Shown here: piece after piece, positions 7,492-15,204 of the stretch
Layout: each line of letters opens with the position of its first letter
Numbering within the stretch: the first letter of the stretch is position 1
Assembly (NCBI GenBank): GCA_016210295.1
Contig: JACQUM010000087.1
Location: 1-22,851 of the forward strand
Source: Chloroflexota bacterium
GTDB lineage: Bacteria > Chloroflexota > Dehalococcoidia > UBA6926 > JACQUM01
Reading direction: 5' to 3'
Length of the DNA stretch: 22,851 bases
The notes under the pieces: generated by a model
What the model was told of the DNA's origin: nothing
Seen by the model: only the letters and a program-made list of their open reading frames with translations
Databases searched by the model: none
Position numbers and translations under genes: made by a program

Positions 7492-8802
7492 CTACTCCCT
7501 TTCCAGGCCCCGCAGCACCAGCCCCGTTGCCAGCTTGGGATGGAAGTAAGTGGACTTGGGCGGGAGGCGCTCTCCGGCGTCGGAAATGGCGCGGAGCGAC
7601 TCCAGAGGCACGGCTCGAAGCAGGAAGGCGAGCTGTTGCCCGCCGTTTTGGACGGCGGCGATGGCTTCGGCGGCCTCCTGCGCGTAGGCGAGCTGGCCTC
7701 GCCCCTCCGCCTCCTGCTGCCCCGCGCCCAGAGCGGGCTTGAGCACGGCCTCCGCGAAGACCGCGGGCGCCACGGAGCGCCACGCGGGAGAGGAGACAGC
7801 AGGCATCAGCCGGGCGATGGCCTCCTGGTCGCGGGGATGGAGGAGAAGGAGCTGGTCTGGCGTCAGGCCGAAGACCCCCATCAGGCTCCCGGCCTCCTGG
7901 AAACGCTCCGCGATTGCCTTGGCTTCCAGCCCCTTGGTCGAGACCGGCTCCACCTGGAAGAGCGAATGGACTTGCCTTCCGATGGCCGCCCGCTCCTCCG
8001 AAGAGAGGCGCCGGAGCAGACGATGGTAGGGAAGGCTGAGCAGTCCGGAGTCCTCGAAAGCAATGAGGGAGGCCATGACGAAGTTGGCGCCCTCGTCGCC
8101 TTTCTCCCGCCTTGCGGGACTGGCGCGGAGGGCGTCCCGATAGGCCAGGGCCGTCTCGTAGCGGTGATGGCCGTCGGCGATGTAGAGGCACCGCCGCGCC
8201 AGCGCCTGCCGGAAGGGCTGGATGGTGCCTGTCTCCTCGACCGCCCACAGGGTGAACCACTCGTCGGGAGAGGGCTCGACGTGGAAGGTGGGCAAGGCGG
8301 CCTCGACGGCATCCAGAAGGCGAGAGGCCGTCCCCTCGGCGTCCTGGTAGAGGAGCATGATGGGGCTGACGTTGGCCTGGGTCGCCTTCAAAAGCTCCAG
8401 GCGGTCGCGTTTGGGGCCCTCGGCGGTGGCCTCGTGGGGGCGGATAACCCCGCTCTCCGGCTCCTCCAGGTGTAGCGCGACGGTCACCTCCCGTCGCTTC
8501 ACCGTCCTTCCCTGGTGGCGGAACCGGTGGGCGACGACGTACAACGCCGGCCTCTCCTCCCGCTGGAGGACTCCCTGGACTTGCCATTCGTGGAGCAAGG
8601 CGGCGGCACGAACGTACAGGTTCTCTCTCCCCGCCGAGGCCATGCCGTACTCGATCCGGACGACGTTGTAGGGGCTGGTCTCGTGGAGCCTGGCCTGCTC
8701 CGCGGGAGAGATAACGTCGTAGGGCGGGGCGAGGACACGCGAGAGGGGACCGACCTTCTCCTCGTTGTAGCGAAGGCCCCGGAATGGACGGACGTCGGCC
8801 AC
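7492..8802 (-). CDS. DUF1015 family protein (possible serine-metabolism enzyme)
   Basis: A soluble 436-residue protein of normal length for DUF1015. Hallmarks are the N-terminal VRPFRGLRYN (4-13), LAPPYDVISP (24-33), a RPHEAT...GPKRDR segment (121-134), and the family signature ADGHHRYETAL (209-219). Histidines and Asp in that signature are likely catalytic or metal-associated. I recall reports linking DUF1015 to ATP-dependent free L-serine kinase activity, but cannot verify this here. The position directly after the aminotransferase and serA genes fits serine/phosphoserine metabolism. The start is GTG at 8802 with GGAAG 4-5 nt upstream. It has its own promoter-like sequence at 8851-8879, so it may be expressed apart from serA. 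R1-b follows the stop with no gap. Confidence 0.9.
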   Translation of the reverse strand: MADVRPFRGLRYNEEKVGPLSRVLAPPYDVISPAEQARLHETSPYNVVRIEYGMASAGRENLYVRAAALLHEWQVQGVLQREERPALYVVAHRFRHQGRTVKRREVTVALHLEEPESGVIRPHEATAEGPKRDRLELLKATQANVSPIMLLYQDAEGTASRLLDAVEAALPTFHVEPSPDEWFTLWAVEETGTIQPFRQALARRCLYIADGHHRYETALAYRDALRASPARREKGDEGANFVMASLIAFEDSGLLSLPYHRLLRRLSSEERAAIGRQVHSLFQVEPVSTKGLEAKAIAERFQEAGSLMGVFGLTPDQLLLLHPRDQEAIARLMPAVSSPAWRSVAPAVFAEAVLKPALGAGQQEAEGRGQLAYAQEAAEAIAAVQNGGQQLAFLLRAVPLESLRAISDAGERLPPKSTYFHPKLATGLVLRGLERE

Positions 8803-8850
8803 GGTTCTTCCAATCTCCCGGAGAAAAGAGACAAGCCGGGCGGCCCCACT

Positions 8851-8879
8851 ATACTATCGGCCCCTTTCTCCTCTGTCAC
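8851..8879 (-). promoter_or_regulatory. Candidate sigma70-type promoter for the DUF1015 gene
   Basis: On minus: GTGACA (8879-8874), a 17-nt spacer, then TAGTAT (8856-8851), about 49 nt before the GTG start. It sits just past repeat R1-c, so the repeat separates the end of serA from this promoter. Confidence 0.5.
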
Positions 8880-8899
8880 CCTTCGAAGTGAGGTTAGTT

Positions 8900-8970
8900 G
8901 GGGTGTCCCCCAGACCTTTCATTCTTCCTCCCCCTCTCCCCGAGGGAGAGGGGGACTGAGGGGGTGAGGG
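8900..8970 (-). repeat. R1 dispersed palindromic element, copy c
   Basis: Begins 9 nt after the serA stop with CCCTCACCCCC in minus sense. A perfect 11-bp stem is formed by 8944-8954 and 8930-8940, and the GGGG/CCCC mini-hairpin lies at 8900-8910. Confidence 0.9.
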
Positions 8971-8979
8971 CCCCTCCCC

Positions 8980-10557
8980 CTACACCCTGATAAGGCGCAC
9001 CTTGTGGATGTCCCGGATCTGGGCGATGAGCTGCATGGCACGCTCCGTCACGGGCTCGTCCAGCCCCAGCACCGTCAGGGCGGGGCCCCGGGCCTCCTGC
9101 CTGCTCACCTGCATCGAGGAGATGTTGATGTCGTTCTCGCCCGTGACGGTCCCGATGTTGCCGATCATCCCCGGCCTGTCCCGGTGGCTGATGACCAGCC
9201 AGTAGCCGCCCGTGGGGACCATGTCCACCGAGTAGGCGTTGACGCTCACGATGTGCGCCTGGCCTCGGACGAGGGTGCCCGCGATGGAGGTGGGGCCATC
9301 GCTGGTGTGCACATCCAGAGTGATCAGGTTGGTGTAGCTCTCCGCCTCGGGCTGCTTGTGCTCCAGGATGTGCAGGCCCCGGCTCTGGGCGACGAGGTGC
9401 GCGTTCACCAGGTTGACCCGCTCCTCCGTGAGAAGCTCCAGGAACCCCCGCAGGACGGCGGCGTTGAGGAAGCTCGCCTCGTGGCTCGCCAGCTCGCCGC
9501 TGTAGGTGATCTCCAGGGTGCGGGGCTGGGCCTCGGTCATCTGGCTCGCCAGCTTGCCGACGGCGGTCGCCACCGGCACGAAGGGCGCCAGGGCCGCCAC
9601 CGTCTCGGGAGTAGCCAGAGGAGTGTTCACCCCGTAAAGAGGCGCCTGGCCTCGGAAGACATCCAGGATCCCTTGGGCCACGTCCACCGCGACGCCTGCC
9701 TGCGCCTCCGTCGTCGAGGCGGCCAGGTGGGGCGTCACAATGACCCGCGGGTCCTGAAAAATGGGGTGTGGCTTGGGGGGCTCCTGGGTGAAGACGTCCA
9801 GGGCCGCCCCGCCGATGCGCCCCTCCTGGATAGCCCCGTACAGCGCCTCTTCGTCCACCACCCCGCCGCGCGAGGTGTTGATGAGCCGGGCCGTGGGCTT
9901 CATGAGGCTGAGCTCCCCAGCGCCGATGAGATGCCTGGTCGCGCTGGTGAGCGTCACGTGGAGAGTGACGAAGTCGGACCGTTGGAGGATCTCTTGCAGA
10001 GAGACCAGCTCCACCCCCAGATGGTGAGCGTGCTCCACGGAGATGAACGGGTCGTGGCCTAGGAGCCGCATCTGGAACGGAGCGGCCCTCCGCGCCACCT
10101 CCGTGCCCACCCGCCCCAGGCCGACGATCCCCAGAGTCTTGCCCCGCAGCTCCGTCCCCATGAAGCTCTCTCGTTCCCAGCGCCCCTGGCGCAGTTCGGC
10201 GCTGGCCTGGGGCAAGTGCCGCGCGAGAGCGAGGATGAGTGCCAGGGTGTGCTCCGCCGCCGCGATGGTGTTCGAGGTGGGAGCGTTGACGACGATGATT
10301 CCCTGCCTCGTCGCCGCGTCCACGTCGATGTTGTCCAGGCCGACTCCCGCGCGGGCGACTACCTGGAGCTTCTTCCCCCTGGCCAGGACCTCTCTCGTCA
10401 GCCGCGTCTCGCTGCGCACGACCAGGGCGTCGTAGTCGTCGACCCGCTGGAGGAGCTCATCGCGACTCAGATGGGGAGCGACATCAACCTGCACGCCCTC
10501 CCGACGCAGGAGGGCAACCCCCTCCTCGTCGATGGGGTCGCAAACAAGGACTTTCAT
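8980..10557 (-). CDS. serA: D-3-phosphoglycerate dehydrogenase
   Basis: Oxidises 3-phosphoglycerate to 3-phosphohydroxypyruvate with NAD+, the first step of serine biosynthesis. Numbered from ATG 10557 (525 residues, the long bacterial form): dinucleotide-binding GLGRVG (146-151), catalytic Arg in NTSRGG (R230), Glu in DVFTQEP (E259) and His in TPHLAAST (H277). An intervening ASB-type domain follows, then a C-terminal ACT domain (~453-525) with DRPGMIGNIG, which in the family senses serine. A GTG eight codons upstream (10581) is an alternative start. I prefer 10557 because MKVLVCDP matches the family N-terminus and AAGAG lies just upstream. The aminotransferase stop is 26 nt upstream of this ATG, so the two are co-transcribed. 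Confidence 0.96.
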   Translation of the reverse strand: MKVLVCDPIDEEGVALLRREGVQVDVAPHLSRDELLQRVDDYDALVVRSETRLTREVLARGKKLQVVARAGVGLDNIDVDAATRQGIIVVNAPTSNTIAAAEHTLALILALARHLPQASAELRQGRWERESFMGTELRGKTLGIVGLGRVGTEVARRAAPFQMRLLGHDPFISVEHAHHLGVELVSLQEILQRSDFVTLHVTLTSATRHLIGAGELSLMKPTARLINTSRGGVVDEEALYGAIQEGRIGGAALDVFTQEPPKPHPIFQDPRVIVTPHLAASTTEAQAGVAVDVAQGILDVFRGQAPLYGVNTPLATPETVAALAPFVPVATAVGKLASQMTEAQPRTLEITYSGELASHEASFLNAAVLRGFLELLTEERVNLVNAHLVAQSRGLHILEHKQPEAESYTNLITLDVHTSDGPTSIAGTLVRGQAHIVSVNAYSVDMVPTGGYWLVISHRDRPGMIGNIGTVTGENDINISSMQVSRQEARGPALTVLGLDEPVTERAMQLIAQIRDIHKVRLIRV

Positions 10558-10583
10558 AAAGCTCTTATTCAGGATGTCCACTC

Positions 10584-11690
10584 TTAAGCGCGGGAAGCGC
10601 CGACGGGACGAAACCCGATCTCGTTCAGAGCGCTGGCCAGCGCGTCAAGAGTCGCCTCGATGTCGGCATCGGTGAAGAAACCCATGTGGCCGATGCGGAT
10701 GATCTGGCCATTCAGACGCTCTTGCCCGCTGGCGATCTCCACCCCGTAGCGCTCCAGCATGATGCGACGGAGCCTCTTGTCGTCCACGCTCGCCGGGACG
10801 CGGATGGCCGTGACCGTGTTGGAGGCGTACCTCTCCTGGGCCGGGAAGAGCTGCAGTCCCATCTCCTTCACCCGCTGGCGGACTCGGTCTCCGGCCCAGG
10901 CGTGGCGGGCGTGGAAATTGTCCAGACCCTGCCGGACCATCATCTCCAGAGCAGCGTCCAGGGCGTAAAAGACGGAGACGGCGGGCGTCCAGGGCGTCTG
11001 GCCCCGCTCGGCGTAGCTCCTGGCCTCTTTGTAGTCGAAGTAGACGCGAGGCATCTTCGCCTTCTCATGCGCCTTCCAGGCCTCTGGGCTCACGCTCACC
11101 ATCGCCAGGCCCGGCGGCGCCATCCACCCTTTCTGGGAGGCCGTCACCGCCACGTCCAGGCCCCATTCGTCCACCGGGCAGGGCAGAGAGCCCAGGCTGC
11201 TCACCCCATCCACCAGCAAGAGCTTGCCCGCGCCTTTGACGGCGGCGGCGATCTCCTTGAGCGGGTTGGTGACGCCGGTGGAGGTCTCGTTGTGCGTGAC
11301 GAGGACGGCGACGGTCTCCGGGTGCTTCTTGAGAGCGGCGCGGACCGCTTCTGGATCGGCGGCCTCTCCCCAGGGCACCTCAAGCCGGGTCAGCCGAGTC
11401 CCGTAGGCTTCGGCGATGGCGGCGAAGCGGTCGCCGAAGGCGCCGACGGTGACGGCCAAAACAGGGTCGCCGGGCGAGAGCGTGTTGACGATGGCCGACT
11501 CCAGCCCGCCGCTGCCCGACGCCGTGAGGAGGAGAACGTCCCCCTTGGTGCGAAAGCTCTCCTTCAGCCTGGCTGTCACCCGCTCCAGGATGCGGGCGAA
11601 CTCCGCGCCCCGGTGGTTGACCATGGGGCGGGCCTCCGCCTCTAGGACCTCGGCGGGAAGAGGTGTCGGACCAGGTATGCGCAGGTTCAC
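10584..11690 (-). CDS. Class V PLP aminotransferase (phosphoserine / serine-glyoxylate type)
   Basis: A 368-residue fold-type I PLP enzyme. Visible are the N-terminal IPGPTPLP (5-12) with NHRGAEF (25-31), which is typical of the alanine/serine-glyoxylate aminotransferase subgroup, the cofactor Asp in LLVDGVSSLG (D161), and the Schiff-base lysine K187 in TASQKGWMAPPG. Placement directly upstream of serA suggests it converts phosphohydroxypyruvate to phosphoserine, as homologues in some anaerobes and archaea do. Sequence alone cannot exclude alanine- or serine-glyoxylate activity. The start is GTG at 11690 with GGAGG about 6 nt upstream. It ends in TAA two bases before a possible GTG of serA. 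It probably heads the transcription unit. Confidence 0.9.
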   Translation of the reverse strand: MNLRIPGPTPLPAEVLEAEARPMVNHRGAEFARILERVTARLKESFRTKGDVLLLTASGSGGLESAIVNTLSPGDPVLAVTVGAFGDRFAAIAEAYGTRLTRLEVPWGEAADPEAVRAALKKHPETVAVLVTHNETSTGVTNPLKEIAAAVKGAGKLLLVDGVSSLGSLPCPVDEWGLDVAVTASQKGWMAPPGLAMVSVSPEAWKAHEKAKMPRVYFDYKEARSYAERGQTPWTPAVSVFYALDAALEMMVRQGLDNFHARHAWAGDRVRQRVKEMGLQLFPAQERYASNTVTAIRVPASVDDKRLRRIMLERYGVEIASGQERLNGQIIRIGHMGFFTDADIEATLDALASALNEIGFRPVGASRA

Positions 11691-11785
11691 GGTCGCCTCC
11701 GGACGAGGGCGAGGGGTCTGGACTAGAGTCTACAACAAAGGGGGGGTGAGCGGCCAGAGAAGCGGGCAAAAGCCCCGGAGTCTCC

Positions 11786-11857
11786 TCGCTCCGCTCATGC
11801 TGAGCTTGGGGAATGGCAAGCGCAGCAATACATGTGGTGTCATTCTGAGCGGAGCGA
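11786..11857. repeat. Palindromic repeat, R3-related
   Basis: Perfect 12-nt inverted arms TCGCTCCGCTCA (11786-11797) and TGAGCGGAGCGA (11846-11857), with a GTCATTC motif at 11839-11845 echoing the R3 end at 142. It lies in the 185-bp gap just beyond the ribF stop and upstream of the aminotransferase start. No gene is seen there. Confidence 0.65.
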
Positions 11858-11875
11858 AGAGGTTGGCCTTCTGCC

Positions 11876-12811
11876 TCACGCTGAGCACCCCAGGATAGCC
11901 CGCGCCCGCTCCACGTCCTCGCGGATCTGGTCCAAGAGAGCGTCCACAGTCGAAAACTTCACCTCGCCCCGCAGCCGCTGGACGAACTCGATGCCCACCT
12001 CTGCCCCGTAGATGTCCCGGTCGAAGTCCAGCACGTGGACCTCCACCGACCGCTCCGCGTCGCCGAAGGTGGGGTTGTCCCCGACGTTCGTCACCGAGGG
12101 AAAGCTCTCCCCTCGCAAAAGAAGACGAGTCGCGTAGACGCCGTCAGCCGGCACGGCCCGCTCTGGAGAGATGGCCACGTTCGCGGTAGGGAACCCCAGC
12201 CCCTTCCCGCGGGCGTGGCCGCGCGCCACGGTCCCGGAGAGGAGGAAGGGGCGGCCCAGGAACCGGTTGGTCCGCTCGATGTCCCCCGCCCGCAGGGCCT
12301 CCCGGATAGATGTGCTGCTCACCCGTCCCCCATCGTCCAGAAGGGGCTGGATGACCTGCACGGTGTAGTCCAATTCCTCCCCAAGCGCCGTGAGCGCGGC
12401 AACGTCGCCCTCCCGGTTGTGCCCCAGGGCGAAGTCCGGCCCCGTCACCAGATGGCGTACACGAAGGTTCTCGACCAGAAGGGTGACGAACTCACGGGCG
12501 GAGAGGCTGGCCAGGTCCCGATCGAAGGTGAGGGGGACGACGGCGTCCACCCCAAGCTCTCGAAGCAGCGCGAGGCGCTCGGAGAGGGAGGAGAGCTGGA
12601 GGACTCGCGTCTCGGGATAGAGGATGGCGCGCGGGGGCACGTTGAAGGTGAGGACAACGCTATGGAGACCGCGACGTGTGGCCTCCCCAACGACGGCCTC
12701 GACGAGCCTTCGATGGCCGACGTGCACGCCATCGAAGGTCCCCAGGGTGAGGACGCTCCCCCCGGTGAGGCGAGCACGACGCAACTCTTCGACAGCCCTG
12801 CGCGTCACCAT
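11876..12811 (-). CDS. ribF: Bifunctional riboflavin kinase / FMN adenylyltransferase
   Basis: Converts riboflavin to FMN and then FAD. The 311-residue length is standard. The N-terminal adenylyltransferase domain has GTFDGVHVGH (24-33), GPDFALGHNREGD (124-136) and SSTSIREAL (165-173). The C-terminal kinase domain (~185-308) has GKGLGFPTAN (202-211) with the PTAN Mg/ATP motif, and VEVHVLDFD followed by IGIEFVQRLR-like sequence (the exact residues are VGIEFVQRLR). The start ATG at 12811 abuts a GGGGAG, tight for a Shine-Dalgarno; the next-but-one region offers GTG as codon 2. It stands alone on minus, divergent from fic. No FMN riboswitch consensus was recognised upstream. Confidence 0.96.
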   Translation of the reverse strand: MVTRRAVEELRRARLTGGSVLTLGTFDGVHVGHRRLVEAVVGEATRRGLHSVVLTFNVPPRAILYPETRVLQLSSLSERLALLRELGVDAVVPLTFDRDLASLSAREFVTLLVENLRVRHLVTGPDFALGHNREGDVAALTALGEELDYTVQVIQPLLDDGGRVSSTSIREALRAGDIERTNRFLGRPFLLSGTVARGHARGKGLGFPTANVAISPERAVPADGVYATRLLLRGESFPSVTNVGDNPTFGDAERSVEVHVLDFDRDIYGAEVGIEFVQRLRGEVKFSTVDALLDQIREDVERARAILGCSA

Positions 12812-13205
12812 CTCCCCACTCGCGGGCGGAATACCTGCTCCCCTCCGATGCGAAAGACCGATAATTCAAGGAAGAGCCCCACCAAGCCATCGCGAGAGGA
12901 GCTTGCCCCGTCATCCTAGCATGTCTGAGAAAGAGGGGTCAAGCGCCGTTGAAGCCGCTTCAAGGCGAGAGCCCACGTCATGCTGGCTGTCATCGTGCTC
13001 CAGGCGCAGGCAGTGGCGACGGGATGTCGGACATCAGTGAGGAAGGCGACGCGACCCAAGAATGGCCTACTACATCTTGTGGCATGCCACTGGGGTACCT
13101 CAATGCGTAGTTTTTCGAAACGCCGCTTGTGAGTCGCTGGGTAATTTGATACTATTGGGCCTGAAAGTTCTGAGTGCATCGGCGCTCGAAACGGGAGTTT
13201 TGTCC
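12812..13205. other. Divergent intergenic region between ribF and fic
   Basis: 394 nt with no supported gene. The right part carries the fic promoter (13127-13155). A 13-nt near-palindrome GATGTCGGACATC lies around 13024-13036. A minus-strand frame through the region overlaps the fic start and has no Shine-Dalgarno or recognisable family. Base composition becomes more AT-rich from about 13070 rightward. Confidence 0.6.
13127..13155 (+). promoter_or_regulatory. Sigma70-type promoter for the fic gene
   Basis: TTGTGA (13127-13132), a 17-nt spacer, then TACTAT (13150-13155). The predicted transcript start near 13162 gives a ~44-nt leader to the ATG at 13206. This supports the shorter start, since the longer ORF would begin upstream of the promoter. 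Confidence 0.65.
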
Positions 13206-14363
13206 ATGAGTCTGCAGGACTTGGGCACCAGTCCAATCGGGCGTGTAGTACCTATTATCGGTGGCCAGCGAGCGTACGTTCCAGACTCCCTGCCTCGTCA
13301 CCTCGAACTAGATGGGCATCTCGTGTACCGACTCGACGAAGCCTCTCGGTCAGTAGCTACCTTGGCTGGGGTTGGAGAGACGATCCCCAACCCTCATCTG
13401 CTCATTCGCCCGTTCATTCGCCGGGAGGCCGTTCTGTCTTCCAAATTAGAGGGGACCCAGGCGTCCCTATCGGATCTATTCATGTACGAGGCGTCTGGTA
13501 TCCGTAGAGGTGACGTCATAGAAGTAGTCAACTATATCAGAGCGCTGGAACTCGGCATAGACGAGCTGAGCCGAATCCCCATCTCCGTTCGCCTAGTGAA
13601 CAAACTGCATGCCAGATTGTTGGAGGGTGCTCGGGGGGAGAAGAAACGTCCAGGCAATCTCAGGTCTGAACAGGTGTGGATTGGAGCCGAAGGAACACAA
13701 ATTGGAGAGGCTCGATTCGTACCTCCACCACCAGATATGGTGCGGGATTTAATGCTGAACTGGGAACAGTTTGTTAATGAGGAGACTGCTACAATGCCCC
13801 CACTCATTCAATGTGCGCTCATGCACTACCAGTTCGAGGCAATTCACCCCTATCTAGATGGCAATGGTCGGCTGGGGCGCTTGCTTATCACCCTGTATCT
13901 GTGGCAGAAAAAGATATTACTGACCCCTTTGTTATATCTCAGTGCTTACTTCGAACGAAACCGCACCCTCTACTACGATCAACTTTACAACCTGAGCGCA
14001 ACCGGTCGATGGGAAAATTGGATCGTGTTCTTCCTTGATGGTGTTCTTGAACAATCTCGAGACGCACTGCGTCGGGTCCGCCGCATGAGGCGGTTACAAG
14101 ATGAGTACCGACGCAAGCTCCAAGATAGGCACGAATCTGGGAACGCTCTGCGGTTACTGGACGAGTTGTTTGCTGCACCGGTCATAACGGCTCCGGGAGC
14201 TGCGCGTCTCCTCGGGATCACGGATGCTGGTGCCAGGGGCATCTTGGAGCGCCTAGCATCCGCTGGCATCGTGCAGGAACTTCGGCTCATGTGGCCGCGC
14301 CACTTCGTTGCGCAGGAACTACTCGATGCGATCGACAAACCTGAGGTAGTGGAACAAACCTAG
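13206..14363 (+). CDS. Fic family protein (AMP transferase-like), class II autoinhibited
   Basis: A 385-residue cytoplasmic protein expected to transfer AMP (or another nucleotide moiety) to target proteins. The Fic active site is intact: HPYLDGNGRLGR at 214-225, with catalytic H214, metal-binding D218 and phosphate-binding N220/R222/R225. An N-terminal inhibitory motif SSKLEG (78-83) fits the S/TxxxE(G/N) pattern with E82, which in class II proteins blocks the ATP site. A substrate/flap region around VPPPP (172-176) precedes it, and the C-terminus (~318-365) looks like a winged helix. The ATG at 13206 has GGGAG 8 nt upstream and follows the promoter. A longer frame to 13062 starts before the promoter and is rejected. 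GC is clearly lower than in neighbours, and orientation differs from ribF, suggesting acquisition. No separate antitoxin gene is present. The target is unknown. Confidence 0.93.
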   Translation: MSLQDLGTSPIGRVVPIIGGQRAYVPDSLPRHLELDGHLVYRLDEASRSVATLAGVGETIPNPHLLIRPFIRREAVLSSKLEGTQASLSDLFMYEASGIRRGDVIEVVNYIRALELGIDELSRIPISVRLVNKLHARLLEGARGEKKRPGNLRSEQVWIGAEGTQIGEARFVPPPPDMVRDLMLNWEQFVNEETATMPPLIQCALMHYQFEAIHPYLDGNGRLGRLLITLYLWQKKILLTPLLYLSAYFERNRTLYYDQLYNLSATGRWENWIVFFLDGVLEQSRDALRRVRRMRRLQDEYRRKLQDRHESGNALRLLDELFAAPVITAPGAARLLGITDAGARGILERLASAGIVQELRLMWPRHFVAQELLDAIDKPEVVEQT

Positions 14364-14416
14364 GCCGGTACGACCCATCGCTAATCTCTCTGAGAAGAAT
14401 TATGCATAAGGCTCCG

Positions 14417-14446
14417 TTGCCCGCCCCTTCGCCGCCATGCTATCAT
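14417..14446 (+). promoter_or_regulatory. Candidate promoter for the CPBP-trpA-aroH unit
   Basis: TTGCCC (14417-14422), an 18-nt spacer and TATCAT (14441-14446), preceded by TGC to give an extended -10 (14438-14446). The predicted transcript start near 14453 lies downstream of the ATG at 14437, arguing for the GTG start at 14482. Confidence 0.5.
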
Positions 14447-14481
14447 GGCCCCGCCCACAACCAAGACAGGAGCCCAGTTCA

Positions 14482-15204
14482 GTGTCTCCGGCACAACCTG
14501 GCGAACCCGCCGCCGATACCTACTCCTCTGTCCCCTGGAACGCAGGAGATCTAGTCAAGGCTGTTCTGCTCATCCTCGCCGGGCTCTTTCTCGCCGTCCT
14601 TCTTCTCGGAGGCGTGCGAGTATTCGCCGCTTCGCCTGGAGATAGCATCCTCTGGACCCTCTTTCTCAGCGCCCTCCTGGAAGGGCTCCTCCTCGCCGCC
14701 GTCGCGCGCTTCGCCCTCTGGAAGCACCGCGTTTCCTGGAGTGCCCTCGGGTTCCACCGCCCGCGAGGGCGGCGCATCCTCCTCGTCAGCCTTGCGACGG
14801 TGGTCCTAGGGCTCCTCACCACCGGCCTCTACAGCCTCCTCATCCGCATCCTGGGGCTCTCGGCCCTGCAGCCCCCTCCCCTCCCCAGCCCCCCCCTGGA
14901 CGACATTCTCGCGAAGTCATTCTTCGCTCTCACTGTCATTGGGATAGCCCCCGTCGCCGAGGAGACCTTCTTCCGGGGCTTCGCCTTCCCCGCCCTTCGG
15001 AAGCGCTGGGGCACGCCCATAGGGGTCGCTGGAAGCTCTCTCCTCTTCGGCCTCGCCCATGGAGAGGTCGGGCTCTTTATCCCCCTCAGCCTCCTGGGGG
15101 TCTTCCTGGCTCTCCTCTACCTCTCCGCCGACAGCCTCTGGGCTCCTATCCTCTCCCACTTCGGGTTCAACGCCCTCGCCCTGGGACTGGGGAACTGGCC
15201 GTGA
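14482..15204 (+). CDS. CPBP family intramembrane metalloprotease
   Basis: A polytopic membrane protein of 240 residues with about six to eight hydrophobic segments. The Abi/CPBP (Rce1-like) signature is present, numbered from GTG 14482: EETFFRG with E160, E161 and R165; FGLAH with H193; and HFGFN with H226 and N230. These residues form the presumed membrane-embedded metal site. Family roles range from CAAX-type protein processing to bacteriocin self-immunity; the substrate here is unknown. The GTG at 14482 has AGGAG 9 nt upstream and lies after the predicted transcript start. The in-frame ATG at 14437 lies within the promoter and has no Shine-Dalgarno. The stop overlaps the trpA start by 4 nt (GTGA), so the protease is translationally coupled to tryptophan synthase alpha. 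Confidence 0.88.
   Translation: MSPAQPGEPAADTYSSVPWNAGDLVKAVLLILAGLFLAVLLLGGVRVFAASPGDSILWTLFLSALLEGLLLAAVARFALWKHRVSWSALGFHRPRGRRILLVSLATVVLGLLTTGLYSLLIRILGLSALQPPPLPSPPLDDILAKSFFALTVIGIAPVAEETFFRGFAFPALRKRWGTPIGVAGSSLLFGLAHGEVGLFIPLSLLGVFLALLYLSADSLWAPILSHFGFNALALGLGNWP

Noticed and set aside
12812..12950. FMN riboswitch upstream of ribF
   Set aside because: I looked for the conserved RFN-element blocks on the minus strand and did not recognise them.
13062..13205. N-terminal 48-codon extension of fic
   Set aside because: It starts upstream of the good promoter at 13127-13155, and the family N-terminus fits the ATG at 13206.
12916..13236. Minus-strand frame of 106 codons between ribF and fic
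   Set aside because: It overlaps the fic promoter and start and has no ribosome binding site or recognisable family. A vague resemblance to a transporter fragment was too weak to call a pseudogene.
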